A stretch of 64,000 nt of DNA. Origin: Pirellulales bacterium (GTDB lineage Bacteria > Planctomycetota > Planctomycetia > Pirellulales > Lacipirellulaceae). The stretch spans positions 930,001 through 994,000 of the forward strand of contig JALHQZ010000002.1 of assembly GCA_022841705.1 (NCBI GenBank), in the 5' to 3' direction. The translations under genes and the position numbers were made by a program. Below the pieces are notes generated by a model. It was given only the letters and a program-made list of their open reading frames with translations, was not told the DNA's origin and ran no database searches. This document shows, piece by piece, positions 28,823-37,799 of this stretch. Positions within the stretch are counted from its first letter, which is position 1. Each line of letters starts with the position of its first letter.

Positions 28823-29545
28823 ATGAACGATCGACCCGCCGAAGTTGGCTCTGCTTCCGGACTTGCCATTCTCGTGATCGAGGACGACGAGGTGCTGGGC
28901 CGAGCGCTGTCGAGTGGACTGCAAGAATCTGGGTATACCTGCACGTGGATGAAGGAAGGCGGCAAAGGTCTTGCGCACGCCTCGGGGCAAAAGTGCGATG
29001 CGGTGATCTTGGACTTGATGCTCCCGGATCGCTCGGGCCTGGATGTGCTGCGAGACTTACGGGCGCGCGGGGTGCGGACGCCGGTGCTGATCCTATCGGC
29101 GCTCGGCTCGATCGATGAACGGGTTGAAGGCCTCAACGCCGGCGCCGATGATTATCTAATCAAGCCATTTTCGTTTCCGGAACTGCTGGCGCGCTTAGCG
29201 GCCATCACGCGGCGGGCTATTAGTGTCACCTCGCAGCGGCTGCTGGTGGGGCCGCTCGCGCTGGATCTTTCGGTCCGCCGAGTCACCCGTGATGGCACTT
29301 ACATTGAGCTCACGCCGACCGAGTTCAGTCTGCTGGAGTTTCTCATGCGGAATGCGGGGCAAGTGCTGACCCGCAAGATGCTGTGCGAACACCTGTGGGA
29401 CTCCTATTGGGAAGGAGTGACCAACGTGATCGAGGTGCATATCGCCCGATTGCGTGGTAAAATCGACCGAGACTTTGATCAGCCCCTCTTGCAAACGGTC
29501 CGCGGCCGCGGGTACGTCTTGCGCGCGGATGCGCCGGCACAATGA
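28823..29545 (+). CDS. OmpR-family response regulator
   Basis: 240 residues from the ATG at 28823; the reading frame also extends back to a TTG. The receiver domain (about 13-125) has E-D-D near the start, phospho-acceptor Asp64 in V-I-L-D-L-M-L-P, and K-P-F-S. The winged-helix DNA-binding domain (about 140-235) ends with N-V-I-E-V-H-I-A-R-L-R-G-K-I and V-R-G-R-G-Y-V-L. It is followed after 28 bp by its likely kinase and is divergent from the dab operon, so control of that operon is possible but unproven. Confidence 0.93.
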   Translation: MNDRPAEVGSASGLAILVIEDDEVLGRALSSGLQESGYTCTWMKEGGKGLAHASGQKCDAVILDLMLPDRSGLDVLRDLRARGVRTPVLILSALGSIDERVEGLNAGADDYLIKPFSFPELLARLAAITRRAISVTSQRLLVGPLALDLSVRRVTRDGTYIELTPTEFSLLEFLMRNAGQVLTRKMLCEHLWDSYWEGVTNVIEVHIARLRGKIDRDFDQPLLQTVRGRGYVLRADAPAQ

Positions 29546-29573
29546 TCACTGACTGATTTTTCGTTGTTCGCGT

Positions 29574-31046
29574 ATGCACGCCAATCCAGTCCTGTCGGCG
29601 CCCAAGCAATTCGCGTTTTGGCGCACGATCCGCTTCCGCTGGGCACTGTGGAACACCATCATGGTGCTGGCGACTGCGCTGCTGGCGCTTTATGCGTTGC
29701 GGTACGGCGCCCGGTGGGCGCTGCTGAAAGAATTGGACGAAGTTCTCAGCGACGATGCTCGCGAGGTGCTGTTGTCGTTCTCCGAACATGAGGCGGTCGA
29801 TTGGGCGCAACTGAAGGCGGAACTCGCCCATCAAGCAATCGGGCACCAAAACCGCGGCTGGACCGTGACCTTCTTCGATTCCGCCGGCTATGAAACGTGG
29901 ACAACGCCGGGAGCCCAACTGGAGCTGCCCTCACCCCGGACACAACCGCAGGGCGAAATCGTCACCACCGATGGCGTTCGACATGTTTGGCATCCGACGC
30001 CGAATTTCAACGGAGAGGTCGCCTCGTTCGCCGTGGGCGTGCGGCTGGACTTGGTAACGGGGATGCTCGCGCGGCTTGACCGCTGGGGAAGTCTTGCGGT
30101 GCTCGGACTTTTGGGGTTGGCTCCACTTTTGGGCTACTGGTCAGCGGCCCGCGCAGCGCGGACCGTGGGGGAAATTACTGATCTGGCGGCGCGCTTGCAG
30201 GCCGACCAGCTTGACGATCGGCTGCCCGTGCTGGACACCGGCGACGAACTCGATCGGCTCTCGCAAACCATCAACGGCTTCTTAGATCGGATTGCTGAAG
30301 ACGCCCGCCGTAAGCGCGACTTTCTGGCCAACGCCGCCCATGAACTCCGCACGCCGTTGGCGGCGATTCGCAGCACCGTTGAAGTGGCGCTCGCCGCTGA
30401 TCGCCCCGCGGACGCCTACCGCGATCTGTTGGCTGACATCCTGGAAGAGAACGACTCGCAAACCGAACTTGTCAATCAGCTCCTGCTATTGGCGGAGAAC
30501 GATGCGCAGCAAAAGCATCCGGGCTGGGCACCGGTTGAATTTAGTCATTTGGTGGAGCGCGCTGTTGACATGTTCCGCGGCGTCACCGAAGAGCGCGAGC
30601 AAACGCTCATCGTCCAAGAGCTGGATGCGGCGGCCATTCACGGTAACCGAGATCACCTCCGGCAGCTGATCAACAATCTGGTGGTCAACGCCATTCGGTA
30701 CACGCCCCCCCGCGGGGAAGTAACGGTCCGGCTTACCTGCCGCGGCCCCGGAAGCACCGCAACGCTCACCGTTGCGGATAATGGCCCGGGCATTCATCGC
30801 GACGATTTGCCGCGCATTTTTGAACGCTTCTATCGCAGCAATCGCACCCGGCTCGCAATGCGCGGCTCGGGCCTGGGGCTCAGTCTCTGTAAAAGCATCG
30901 TCGAAGCGCACGGCGGTGAGATTCGCTGCGAATCGGAATTCGGTGACGGAACGGCGATGATCGTCACGCTGCCGACGATTCCTGTCACGGGAACGACTCG
31001 CCCGAACGAGCCGGAAGCGAAGCCAAGCATCTCCGTGCCCGCCTAA
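29574..31046 (+). CDS. Membrane sensor histidine kinase
   Basis: 490 residues. Helix one (about 24-44) and helix two (about 172-190) flank a periplasmic sensor of some 125 residues. A HAMP segment follows ([11 protein letters not shown]), then HisKA with phospho-acceptor His256 in [14 protein letters not shown], and the ATPase domain with [18 protein letters not shown] and G-S-G-L-G-L-S-L. It resembles CusS/QseC-type kinases that work with OmpR-type regulators. Its stop codon overlaps the convergent uvrB stop by 3 bp. The ligand is unknown. Confidence 0.93.
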   Translation: MHANPVLSAPKQFAFWRTIRFRWALWNTIMVLATALLALYALRYGARWALLKELDEVLSDDAREVLLSFSEHEAVDWAQLKAELAHQAIGHQNRGWTVTFFDSAGYETWTTPGAQLELPSPRTQPQGEIVTTDGVRHVWHPTPNFNGEVASFAVGVRLDLVTGMLARLDRWGSLAVLGLLGLAPLLGYWSAARAARTVGEITDLAARLQADQLDDRLPVLDTGDELDRLSQTINGFLDRIAEDARRKRDFLANAAHELRTPLAAIRSTVEVALAADRPADAYRDLLADILEENDSQTELVNQLLLLAENDAQQKHPGWAPVEFSHLVERAVDMFRGVTEEREQTLIVQELDAAAIHGNRDHLRQLINNLVVNAIRYTPPRGEVTVRLTCRGPGSTATLTVADNGPGIHRDDLPRIFERFYRSNRTRLAMRGSGLGLSLCKSIVEAHGGEIRCESEFGDGTAMIVTLPTIPVTGTTRPNEPEAKPSISVPA

Positions 31047-33118
31047 GTGAGCCCGCCCTTGGGCTTGGGCACGCGTGACTTCTTGGCCCCCCGCCGACCG
31101 CGACCGGCCGACTTGAGTTGCTGCTCGACGGCGGCGACGCTTTGGCCGATGCTCTCCCGCATTTTTGAGATGCGGTCGCGGAGGATGGCGGCGCGTTCGA
31201 ACTCCATCGCTTGAGCCGCTTCGTACATTTCTGTTTCCAGCTCGTTGATGTACTCAGCGGTAATGTACTGCGTTTCGTCGCTCATTCCCACGGCGGCATT
31301 GGCGCGAGCATGGGCGGCGGCGTAGTCTTCGATACCGCCGCGGATGGCTTTCTTAATTGTTTCGGGCGTGATCCCGTGCGCGCGGTTGTACTCTTCTTGT
31401 AGCACGCGGCGGCGGGCAGTTTCGTCGATCGCACGCTGCATACTGTTGGTCACGCGGTCGGCGTACAAAATCACCTTGGCATTAACGTTCCGCGCCGCCC
31501 GGCCGATGGTTTGCATCAGCGACGTTTCGCTGCGCAGGAAACCTTCTTTATCGGCGTCGAGAATCGCCACCAGCGAAACTTCCGGCAGGTCAAGCCCTTC
31601 CCGCAGCAGATTCACGCCGACCAGCGCTTCGAACTTGCCTTGCCGCAGGTCCCGCAAATGTTCCACCCGTTCGAACGCGTCGAGCTCGCTGTGCAGCCAC
31701 TTGCACAGGACGCCTTGCTGCGTGAGATACGTTGATAAATCTTCCGCCAACCGCTTGGTGAGCGTGGTGACCAGCGTGCGCTCCCCCACGGCGGCACGAG
31801 CGCGGATTTCTTCCAGAAGATGTGGCACTTGCCCGCGCGCTGGAGAAATCTCGATGACCGGGTCGAGCAGTCCCGTCGGACGGACGATTTGTTCGACCAC
31901 TTCGCCGCCGGTTTGCTGGAGCTCGTAATCGCTGGGCGTGGCGGAAACGTAGATAACTTGGTTCACGCGCTCGCGCCATTCGTCGAACTTCAGGGGGCGA
32001 TTGTCGAGCGCGCTCGGCAACCGAAAGCCATGCTCCACCAGGGTCGACTTGCGACTGCGGTCGCCGTTGTACATGGCGCCAATCTGCGGAATGGTGGCGT
32101 GCGATTCGTCGACGAACAAGAGATATTCATTCTTAGGGAAAAAATCGAACAGCGTGTACGGCGCTACGCCCGGCGCCCGGCCTGAAAGCGGCCGACTGTA
32201 ATTCTCGATGCCGGGGCAGTAACCCATCTCGGCCATCATCTCCAGATCGTACCGCGTGCGGGCGCTCAGCCGCTGCGCTTCGAGCAGCTTTCCCGCGGAC
32301 TTCAGTTCTTCCAGCCGCCCACTAAGTTCTTTGCGAATGTCGTCAATCGCCTTCTCGATCCGCTCTTCCGGGAGGACGAAATGTTTGGCGGGATAAATGT
32401 AAATCTGCTGCAGGTAATCCACCACTTGGCCGCTGACCGGGTTGATGATCGACAGCTTTTCGACTTCATCGCCCCAGAACTCCAGCCGATAGGCGAACTC
32501 TTCGTAGGCTGGCCACACTTCCACACTATCGCCCCGCACGCGGAACTTGCCGCGGGCAGGGTCGTGATCGTTCCGTTCGTACTGCACATCGATCAGCTTG
32601 CCGAGGATTTCATCGCGATCGACAATCTCCCCCACGGAGAGGCTAACCATCATCGCTTTATAATCTTCCGGATTACCAAGGCCGTAGATGCAGCTCACGC
32701 TGGCCACCACAATCACATCCTTGCGGCTCACCAAACTGCTGGTGGTGGCGAGGCGCAGCCGGTCGATCTCTTCGTTGATCGAAGCGTCTTTCTCGATGTA
32801 GATATCGCGCTGCGGAATGTACGCTTCGGGCTGATAGTAGTCGTAGTAACTGACAAAGTAGCTGACCGCGTTCTTGGGGAAGAATTCTTTGAACTCCCCG
32901 TACAACTGCGCGGCGAGCGTTTTGTTATGCGACAACACCAGTGTGGGCCGCTGCAGCTGCTGAATGACGTTGGCCATGGTGAAAGTCTTGCCGCTGCCGG
33001 TGACCCCCATGAGCACCTGCTCCTTGCGCCCTTCGCGGAGGCCGGCGACCAACTGCCGAATCGCCTCGGGCTGATCGCCCGCGGGTTCGAATTCGGAGGT
33101 GAGTTGGAACTGGGGCAT
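31043..33118 (-). CDS. uvrB: Excinuclease ABC subunit B
   Basis: 691 residues from the ATG at 33118 ([17 protein letters not shown]), the canonical UvrB start; an ATG at 33151 would add 11. Walker A is [10 protein letters not shown], the damage-probing beta-hairpin is [12 protein letters not shown], the DEAD-like motif is D-E-S-H-A-T-I, and motif VI is Q-T-I-G-R-A-A-R-N. The C-terminal UVR domain ([14 protein letters not shown]) contacts UvrC. It loads onto damaged DNA from UvrA in nucleotide excision repair. The Lys/Arg-rich tail is slightly longer than in E. coli. Confidence 0.98.
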   Translation of the reverse strand: MPQFQLTSEFEPAGDQPEAIRQLVAGLREGRKEQVLMGVTGSGKTFTMANVIQQLQRPTLVLSHNKTLAAQLYGEFKEFFPKNAVSYFVSYYDYYQPEAYIPQRDIYIEKDASINEEIDRLRLATTSSLVSRKDVIVVASVSCIYGLGNPEDYKAMMVSLSVGEIVDRDEILGKLIDVQYERNDHDPARGKFRVRGDSVEVWPAYEEFAYRLEFWGDEVEKLSIINPVSGQVVDYLQQIYIYPAKHFVLPEERIEKAIDDIRKELSGRLEELKSAGKLLEAQRLSARTRYDLEMMAEMGYCPGIENYSRPLSGRAPGVAPYTLFDFFPKNEYLLFVDESHATIPQIGAMYNGDRSRKSTLVEHGFRLPSALDNRPLKFDEWRERVNQVIYVSATPSDYELQQTGGEVVEQIVRPTGLLDPVIEISPARGQVPHLLEEIRARAAVGERTLVTTLTKRLAEDLSTYLTQQGVLCKWLHSELDAFERVEHLRDLRQGKFEALVGVNLLREGLDLPEVSLVAILDADKEGFLRSETSLMQTIGRAARNVNAKVILYADRVTNSMQRAIDETARRRVLQEEYNRAHGITPETIKKAIRGGIEDYAAAHARANAAVGMSDETQYITAEYINELETEMYEAAQAMEFERAAILRDRISKMRESIGQSVAAVEQQLKSAGRGRRGAKKSRVPKPKGGLT

Positions 33119-33195
33119 CGCTTGAGTGTGTGTCGTGAGCGCGTCTTCCATGGCCGAACCGCCACGCAGTTCGAGCGGATCGCGTGGCGATGCGC

Positions 33196-33726
33196 CTACT
33201 CGATCTCTTCAGTGGTTTCTGCGTCAGTTGCTTCTTCCGCCAGCGGCGCTTTCGCCCCGTATTGATGTACGAGCTCGCCGCCACTGTGCGCCGCATTCGC
33301 AAGAATGTTCAGCGACGGCGCCCACAGCAACAGCAATAGCAGCGGCGCGCCGACACGCAGCCATTTTTTCTCTGACTTGGCGGCAGTGAACAGGATGATT
33401 GCGTAGGCGATCGTCAGCAGGGTAAACGTGTTGCGAGCAAAATGCGTCAGGTCGCTATGCTCTTCGGCCAAGTCGTAACCGGCGTCATCTTCCACTTCCA
33501 TCACGTCGTACGCGGCCGTACCGGTGGCCGTGGAGACCCATGCCGAGGCAACGCCCAGCCCCATCACCACGAGCGCTGCGAGACCGAAGCTGCGGGTGGG
33601 AAAAATCATCGCCAGCAGCATCAAAATCGGCGCTACAATCAGGAGTGCAATTGGAAAGTGAACCACCAGCGGGTGCATCCCCTCCCACGGGGGCAGCGGC
33701 GGCGGTTGGAGAATTTCGAGCGACAT
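33196..33726 (-). CDS. DUF2231 membrane protein
   Basis: 176 residues from the ATG at 33726 (a longer start at 33744 is possible). Four hydrophobic helices; the first contains the DUF2231 hallmark [12 protein letters not shown]. Between helices two and three is an acidic loop with [16 protein letters not shown]. The C-terminus is Glu/Ala/Thr-rich. DUF2231 proteins are often found with redox or c-type cytochrome proteins and may carry haem through their histidines, but the function is not established. It lies 77 bp before uvrB on the same strand. Confidence 0.85.
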   Translation of the reverse strand: MSLEILQPPPLPPWEGMHPLVVHFPIALLIVAPILMLLAMIFPTRSFGLAALVVMGLGVASAWVSTATGTAAYDVMEVEDDAGYDLAEEHSDLTHFARNTFTLLTIAYAIILFTAAKSEKKWLRVGAPLLLLLLWAPSLNILANAAHSGGELVHQYGAKAPLAEEATDAETTEEIE

Positions 33727-33877
33727 ATTTGCGGCCTGGGGCACAAGAGGAACGGGTTGTGACCGAACCTCTATTTAACCACATTTCCAGGCCAATGGCG
33801 ACGCAGGGGCTTGCTGAACAGCGCTTCAAACTGAACCGCGTCGATACGCCGCATCTGTGCTGATCCGCGTCCCCTCT

Positions 33878-34014
33878 TCAAGCTGCGCGCACCGGCGGAA
33901 CCTTTTGCCCTTGAGCTGATACACATACGCCAGCTCCTCCGCCACCGCTGAGTAGGTTTCGCTGGGGACGGAGTGGTTGACTTTCGCCTGTTTGTAGCGG
34001 AGCTGCGCGAGCGG
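33878..34014 (-). pseudogene. Remnant of a second flhB 3' end
   Basis: On the minus strand, frame 34014 downwards reads P-L-A-Q-L-R-Y-K-Q-A-K-V-N-H-S-V-P-S-E-T and on to A-E-E-L-A-Y-V-Y-Q-L-K-G-K. This matches residues 316-352 of the intact FlhB 1.4 kb away with only a few changes. One base is then missing in the AAAAGG stretch; restoring it gives V-P-P-V-R-A-A and TGA at 33880-33878, the same ending as the intact gene. Without it the frame runs on to 33826. A stop codon lies about 50 bases before the fragment and there is no start codon or ribosome site. It is therefore a truncated, frameshifted copy, not a working gene. An old duplication or recombination scar is the likely origin. Confidence 0.85.
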
Positions 34015-34021
34015 TATGGAG

Positions 34022-34065
34022 AAAAAAAGGACGCAGCTAATTGAGAGTTAGCTGCGTCCCTTTTT
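34022..34065. terminator. Bidirectional rho-independent terminator
   Basis: GGACGCAGCTAA (34029-34040) pairs perfectly with TTAGCTGCGTCC (34048-34059) around the loop TTGAGAG. The plus strand continues CTTTTT (34060-34065); the minus strand continues with seven T (34028-34022). It ends the PEP-CTERM transcript coming from 34242 and would also stop plus-strand reading. Confidence 0.92.
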
Positions 34066-34241
34066 GTCGCCTGTTGCCCGCGAGCCGCCGAGAAGACTTC
34101 TTCGTGCTGGGCCATAGGCGGCGTTCGGATCGGTTCCCACGCTGTACGGAACCAGCCTATCCGCGCCGCGAGGCGCTCGAACCGACTCGAGCGCCTCGGG
34201 CTGGATAAGTCGTCGTATATCGTCAACTACTTCGGAACGAT

Positions 34242-34859
34242 CTACTTCCGCCGACGAAGGACACCAATGCCGGCCAAGCCCACGAGCAGCAAGCCCACGG
34301 TGGCAGGTTCCGGAATAACCGTCGCCGAAAAATCATCGAGGAAGACCACGCTATCGCCCTGGCCGGGGCCGAATGTGGCGATCGCATACGTCACGGTAGC
34401 ACCCGTCGTCCCCGCCGGCGCCACAGCCGTATGGGTGAACTGAGTGTACGTCGTGGGCAGCGTCAACACGTTGAGCTGGTTCGTTGGAGCACCGGTCCAT
34501 TCAATCTTGATTTCCTGGGTCGCGGCAAACGGTTCAAAGGCCGACTTCGCCCAACCGCTGAACGTGAGAATTTGGCCCGGACTAATAGTTCCCGGCAATT
34601 TCTGGAAGATTCCGGCAAACTGATTGGCGCCGACCACGGACAACTCGATATTACCAGACCCCGTACGTGGCATGGACGTGTCGTCGCTGGAGGTACCACC
34701 GGCGCCCGAGCCGAATCGGAACCAGTTACCTAGAGAACTGCCCATGTCCACCGTTGGCAGTTCAAAGCCCGGATTGGCGATCAAGTTCTGCGCCGAAGCT
34801 TGACAGGCCGCTGCGGCCACCAGGGCCAAAACGGCAAACGACATCGTAATTCTCTTCAT
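34242..34859 (-). CDS. PEP-CTERM protein with carbohydrate-binding-like fold
   Basis: 205 residues from the ATG at 34859, preceded by a strong GGAGGTG site 5 bp upstream. A signal peptide ends A-C-Q-A-S-A-Q. The mature domain begins N-L-I-A-N-P-G-F-E-L-P and goes on with a jelly-roll-type pattern (N-I-E-L-S-V-V-G, I-L-T-F-S-G-W-A-K-S), as in many exported carbohydrate-binding-like PEP-CTERM proteins. The tail is I-P-E-P-A-T-V-G-L-L-L-V-G-L then R-R-R-K. It should be anchored through an exosortase system encoded elsewhere. Monocistronic: its own ribosome site, and a terminator 180 bp downstream. Ligand unknown. Confidence 0.88.
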   Translation of the reverse strand: MKRITMSFAVLALVAAAACQASAQNLIANPGFELPTVDMGSSLGNWFRFGSGAGGTSSDDTSMPRTGSGNIELSVVGANQFAGIFQKLPGTISPGQILTFSGWAKSAFEPFAATQEIKIEWTGAPTNQLNVLTLPTTYTQFTHTAVAPAGTTGATVTYAIATFGPGQGDSVVFLDDFSATVIPEPATVGLLLVGLAGIGVLRRRK

Positions 34860-35089
34860 TAGTGCACCTCCAAAAAAAAGCATGACTCACAGAAGCCAAA
34901 CAACCGAGGAAGAGGCGGAAACATACCCACCGCCGTAACCTCCCTCACAAAAACAACACGCGACACTTCGCCGTTCCCATATTCGTTCTTTCTCTCATTT
35001 TCCTAGTGAGCGTCAACCCAAAACTCCTCACCCACATCTCTCGTCTCCCAACTCAGGGGCAACGCAGCAGACGAGAAAGGAGTGGGAAA

Positions 35090-35263
35090 ATGCCTACTAG
35101 TCTCGACTATATCCAACAGGGACGGACATTGCGAGAATTATGTGAAAAGACGGATGAACGACTGATAGATGAGGTTACGATCACCGAGCCGCCTAAAGTG
35201 CTCTCACGCAATCCAAGCCTGATTTTAAATAGGCTAAATCAAAATGCAAGCGCTTTCACTTAG
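35090..35263 (+). CDS. Possible small protein of 57 residues
   Basis: A short frame from the ATG at 35090, with AAGGAG 9 bp upstream, the best ribosome site in this interval. The product is soluble and charged (R-T-L-R-E-L-C-E-K-T-D-E-R-L-I-D-E-V-T-I). I recognise no family. GC content is lower than in the neighbours. It lies in the 580-bp space between the PEP-CTERM gene and flhB, pointing against both. It could be chance; the ribosome site and helical composition are the only support. Confidence 0.4.
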   Translation: MPTSLDYIQQGRTLRELCEKTDERLIDEVTITEPPKVLSRNPSLILNRLNQNASAFT

Positions 35264-35439
35264 TTTTTGGGAGTATTTTCGCCGTTCTCTGGGCTCGCGG
35301 CCAAATTACTTTGGTGGCTATTCTGCCGGAAATTTGGGAATCCTTGCGGAAAAATGAGGAAAAAGAGTCAGACCGGTTCTTTCAGCAATTGGCCCGAACC
35401 CTTTAATTTCCCGCTATTTAGCGTCCGCTCATCATTCTT

Positions 35440-36522
35440 CTAGGCCGCCCGAACCGGCGGAATCTTTTTCCCCTTAAGCTGGTAGACATACGCCAGCACC
35501 TCGGCCACGGCGGCGTAGGTTTCGTTCGGCACGGGGTGGTTCACCTTCACCTGCTTGTAGAGGAGTTGGGCGAGCGGTTTGCGTTCCACCACCGGGACAT
35601 TGTTCTCCAGCGCGAGCCGCCGGATACGCTGGGCGATCACCCCGGCGCCTTTGGCGAGGACCACGGGCGCCGCCATCGTCGCGGGGTCGTACTGAATGGC
35701 AATGGCGAGCTCCGTCGGGTTGGTGACTACCACATCCGCCTTCGGCACGGCCGTACCGACGCGGTTCATCGCCAGTTGCCGCTGCACTTGGCGGCGGCGG
35801 GCAGCGATTTGCGGGTCGCCTTGCATCTCCTTCATCTCTTCGCGCACTTCCTGGTGCGTCATCTTGAGGTCTTGTTCGAACTTCCACTTTTGGAAAGCGA
35901 ACTCGAAAAGCGCCAGCAGGAATAGCGCGAGCCCGACCCAGTAGAGCGTTTTAAGTGACGTATCGATCAACAGCTTCGCAAGCTGCGCGGTGCTGAGACT
36001 GGCCGATTCGAGTACATCGCTGCGGTACTGCCACAACAGCGTGCCGATGATCGCCGCGACGATCACCACTTTCACCAGCCCGAAGCCCAGGCGGCTGACC
36101 CCTTGCAGCGAGAAGAGCCGTTGTAAACCTTGCCAGATGCTGAGGCGACTAATATCCGGCGCCAGCTTATCGGGCACGAACAGAAACCCAATCTGCATGA
36201 CGGTCGACAGGATGCCGGCGAGCAGCAAGAGGCCGAGGATTGGACCGAGCGTAGTGGCGAGTGGCCCCGCCAGCCCGCGCGTTTGGTTGAGCAACAGATT
36301 GTCGTCGGCGGTCAGCGTAACCACCTGCCCAAGTTGCCGCTGCAGGAGTTTGCCGAAGAACTCGACAAGCCCTGGGCCAAACGCCCCCAGCAGCATTGCC
36401 CCGGCGAGCAGCAGCGCCGCCGAACCAAGGTCTTGGCTGTACGCAACTTGCCCTTGCTCGCGCGCCTGTTGGCGCCGATGCGGAGTCGCGTCGAAGGTTT
36501 TATCGCCTTCTTGGTCGGCCAC
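35440..36522 (-). CDS. flhB: Flagellar export switch protein FlhB
   Basis: 360 residues starting at GTG. Four membrane helices (about 34-52, 92-115, 147-165, 190-212) are followed by the cytoplasmic domain. FlhB normally cuts itself at N-P-T-H to switch export from rod/hook to filament subunits. Here the site reads N-P-T-E (268-271, in V-V-T-N-P-T-E-L-A-I-A-I-Q-Y-D), keeping the Asn-Pro pair but replacing the His. The rest of the domain is ordinary (V-P-V-V-E-R-K-P-L-A-Q-L-L-Y). Last gene of the long flagellar operon; a degenerate copy of its 3' end lies at 33878. No clear ribosome site; a 7-nt repeat array fills the gap to fliR. Confidence 0.96.
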   Translation of the reverse strand: MADQEGDKTFDATPHRRQQAREQGQVAYSQDLGSAALLLAGAMLLGAFGPGLVEFFGKLLQRQLGQVVTLTADDNLLLNQTRGLAGPLATTLGPILGLLLLAGILSTVMQIGFLFVPDKLAPDISRLSIWQGLQRLFSLQGVSRLGFGLVKVVIVAAIIGTLLWQYRSDVLESASLSTAQLAKLLIDTSLKTLYWVGLALFLLALFEFAFQKWKFEQDLKMTHQEVREEMKEMQGDPQIAARRRQVQRQLAMNRVGTAVPKADVVVTNPTELAIAIQYDPATMAAPVVLAKGAGVIAQRIRRLALENNVPVVERKPLAQLLYKQVKVNHPVPNETYAAVAEVLAYVYQLKGKKIPPVRAA

Positions 36523-36532
36523 GCAGGGAAGG

Positions 36533-36610
36533 GTTAGGGGCTAGGGGTCAGGGAACGGAAGGAATCAGATCGCTTAGCAACGGACTACTGACGACTGACG
36601 ACTGACGACT
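36533..36610. repeat. Heptamer arrays between fliR and flhB
   Basis: Two blocks with strict 7-nt period: GTTAGGG, GCTAGGG, GTCAGGG at 36533-36553, and GACTACT then three GACGACT units at 36583-36610. The fliR stop codon lies inside the second block, so the last residues of FliR are encoded by repeat sequence. Confidence 0.85.
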
Positions 36611-37388
36611 CCGTTGAGTGAACAAGCGTTGCCAATTCCGCAATCGTCTCCCGCATGGGTTCTTGGAATGTCAACGCGATCGAGCCCAAGGTGATGAAGA
36701 GCACGCCGGCCAGCAGGATCGCGTTGATGTTGAAGCCGACGGCAATCGTGTTGATCTGCGGGAGCGTGCGGCTGATGAGCGCCAGCGCCAGCGTCGCCAG
36801 GAACATGGCGATCAGCAGCGGACCGCCGGCGCGCAGGCCCAAGTCAAAGCTCTGCGCGGCAAGCGAAGTAACGGCATGAAAAAAGTCATCGCCGAGCTGG
36901 ATTCTTCCTGGTGGCGCCCACTCAAAAGTCGAAAGGAGTGCGTCGATCAGCAGCCGATGGCCGCCGATCGCCACAAAGACACTCAGCGTGACCATGTACA
37001 TGAGTTGCGTATAGGCAGACACGCTTTCGTCGAACCCAGGGCTGATGACGTCCGCCATCGAGACGCCGCTGAGTTGGCTAACCGTCTGCCCGGCAAGCTG
37101 CACGCCGCTGATGAGAATCGTCACCCCGGCGCCTAAGAGTACGCCGACCAGCGTTTCCAGGATGAGCGTGTGGGTAAACTCAATCAGGTTATCGGGTGTC
37201 GCCGAAGCGGTCGCAATTTGCAGCGGCGTGATCAGCAGCGCCAGCGTCACCGCCAGTAGCCCCTGCACCTGCGCGGGAAAGCTGGTGTTGCTCAGCAGCG
37301 GCGCCGTCGCCACCAGTCCACCAACGCGCGCGAGCACCAACGTGAATACTGCCGTGTAGTGAATCAGCAGATTTTCGATGGCGGACAT
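36585..37388 (-). CDS. fliR: Flagellar export protein FliR
   Basis: 267 residues with about six helices, starting M-S-A-I-E-N-L-L-I-H-Y-T-A-V-F-T-L-V-L-A-R-V-G-G. Typical FliR features are A-P-L-L-S-N-T-S-F-P-A-Q-V-Q-G-L near the start and the central G-F-D-E-S-V-S segment. It forms the membrane export gate with FliP and FliQ (FliP5-FliQ4-FliR1). The extreme C-terminus (S-S-V-V-S-R-Q) is read from a heptamer repeat and is probably not functional. Confidence 0.95.
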   Translation of the reverse strand: MSAIENLLIHYTAVFTLVLARVGGLVATAPLLSNTSFPAQVQGLLAVTLALLITPLQIATASATPDNLIEFTHTLILETLVGVLLGAGVTILISGVQLAGQTVSQLSGVSMADVISPGFDESVSAYTQLMYMVTLSVFVAIGGHRLLIDALLSTFEWAPPGRIQLGDDFFHAVTSLAAQSFDLGLRAGGPLLIAMFLATLALALISRTLPQINTIAVGFNINAILLAGVLFITLGSIALTFQEPMRETIAELATLVHSTESSVVSRQ

Positions 37389-37400
37389 TGTGCGAAACGC

Positions 37401-37478
37401 TATTGGCTATTAGCTGTTAGCTATTTGCGAGAGAGCGAAATCTTTCTGGCCAATAGCCAAGAGCTAATAGCCAACAGC
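37401..37478. repeat. Inverted pair of heptamer arrays between fliQ and fliR
   Basis: Units TATTGGC, TATTAGC, TGTTAGC and TATTTGC (37401-37428) are followed 19 bp later by GGCCAAT, AGCCAAG, AGCTAAT and AGCCAAC (37448-37475), broadly the reverse complement of the first block. Both keep an exact 7-nt period and together could form a hairpin. Confidence 0.85.
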
Positions 37479-37483
37479 CCCCC

Positions 37484-37750
37484 TTACAATGTTTCCGGGA
37501 TGCCCAAAAAAAGCTGCTGCGAATACTCCACGAGGTGCGACAGCAGCCACGGCAACGTGAACGCCAGTGTGAGCGCCATCGCGATCAGCTTCGGCACGAA
37601 GGCGACAGTTTGTTCTTGAATCTGCGTGAGCGCTTGAATCAGACCGATCACCAGGCCGACGATCATCCCCGCGATGAGAATCGGCGCCGAGATGATGGCG
37701 GTCACCAGCATCGCTTCCCGGCCGAGATCGATCGCGAGTTGAGCGTCCAT
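37484..37750 (-). CDS. fliQ: Flagellar export protein FliQ
   Basis: 88 residues from the ATG at 37750 (an in-frame TTG at 37759 is less likely). Two hydrophobic helices with the FliQ pattern: M-L-V-T-A-I-I-S-A-P-I-L-I-A-G-M-I-V-G-L then Q-A-L-T-Q-I-Q-E-Q-T-V-A-F-V-P-K. Part of the export gate with FliP and FliR. About 50 bp after fliP. Confidence 0.96.
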   Translation of the reverse strand: MDAQLAIDLGREAMLVTAIISAPILIAGMIVGLVIGLIQALTQIQEQTVAFVPKLIAMALTLAFTLPWLLSHLVEYSQQLFLGIPETL

Positions 37751-37759
37751 ATTGGGCAA

Positions 37760-37781
37760 GCGGACCGCAAGGCGGTCCCGC
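37760..37781. repeat. Small GC hairpin between fliP and fliQ
   Basis: GCGGACCGC followed by AAG and GCGGTCCCGC; imperfect by one base. Similar in wording to the hairpin at 9651. No T-run. Confidence 0.6.
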
Positions 37782-37799
37782 TATTAAGGATTTGTTCAG

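Noticed and set aside
33771..34226. 151-codon minus-strand frame downstream of the PEP-CTERM gene
   Set aside because: It runs through the terminator and overlaps the flhB remnant in another frame; Arg/Ser-rich, non-genic.
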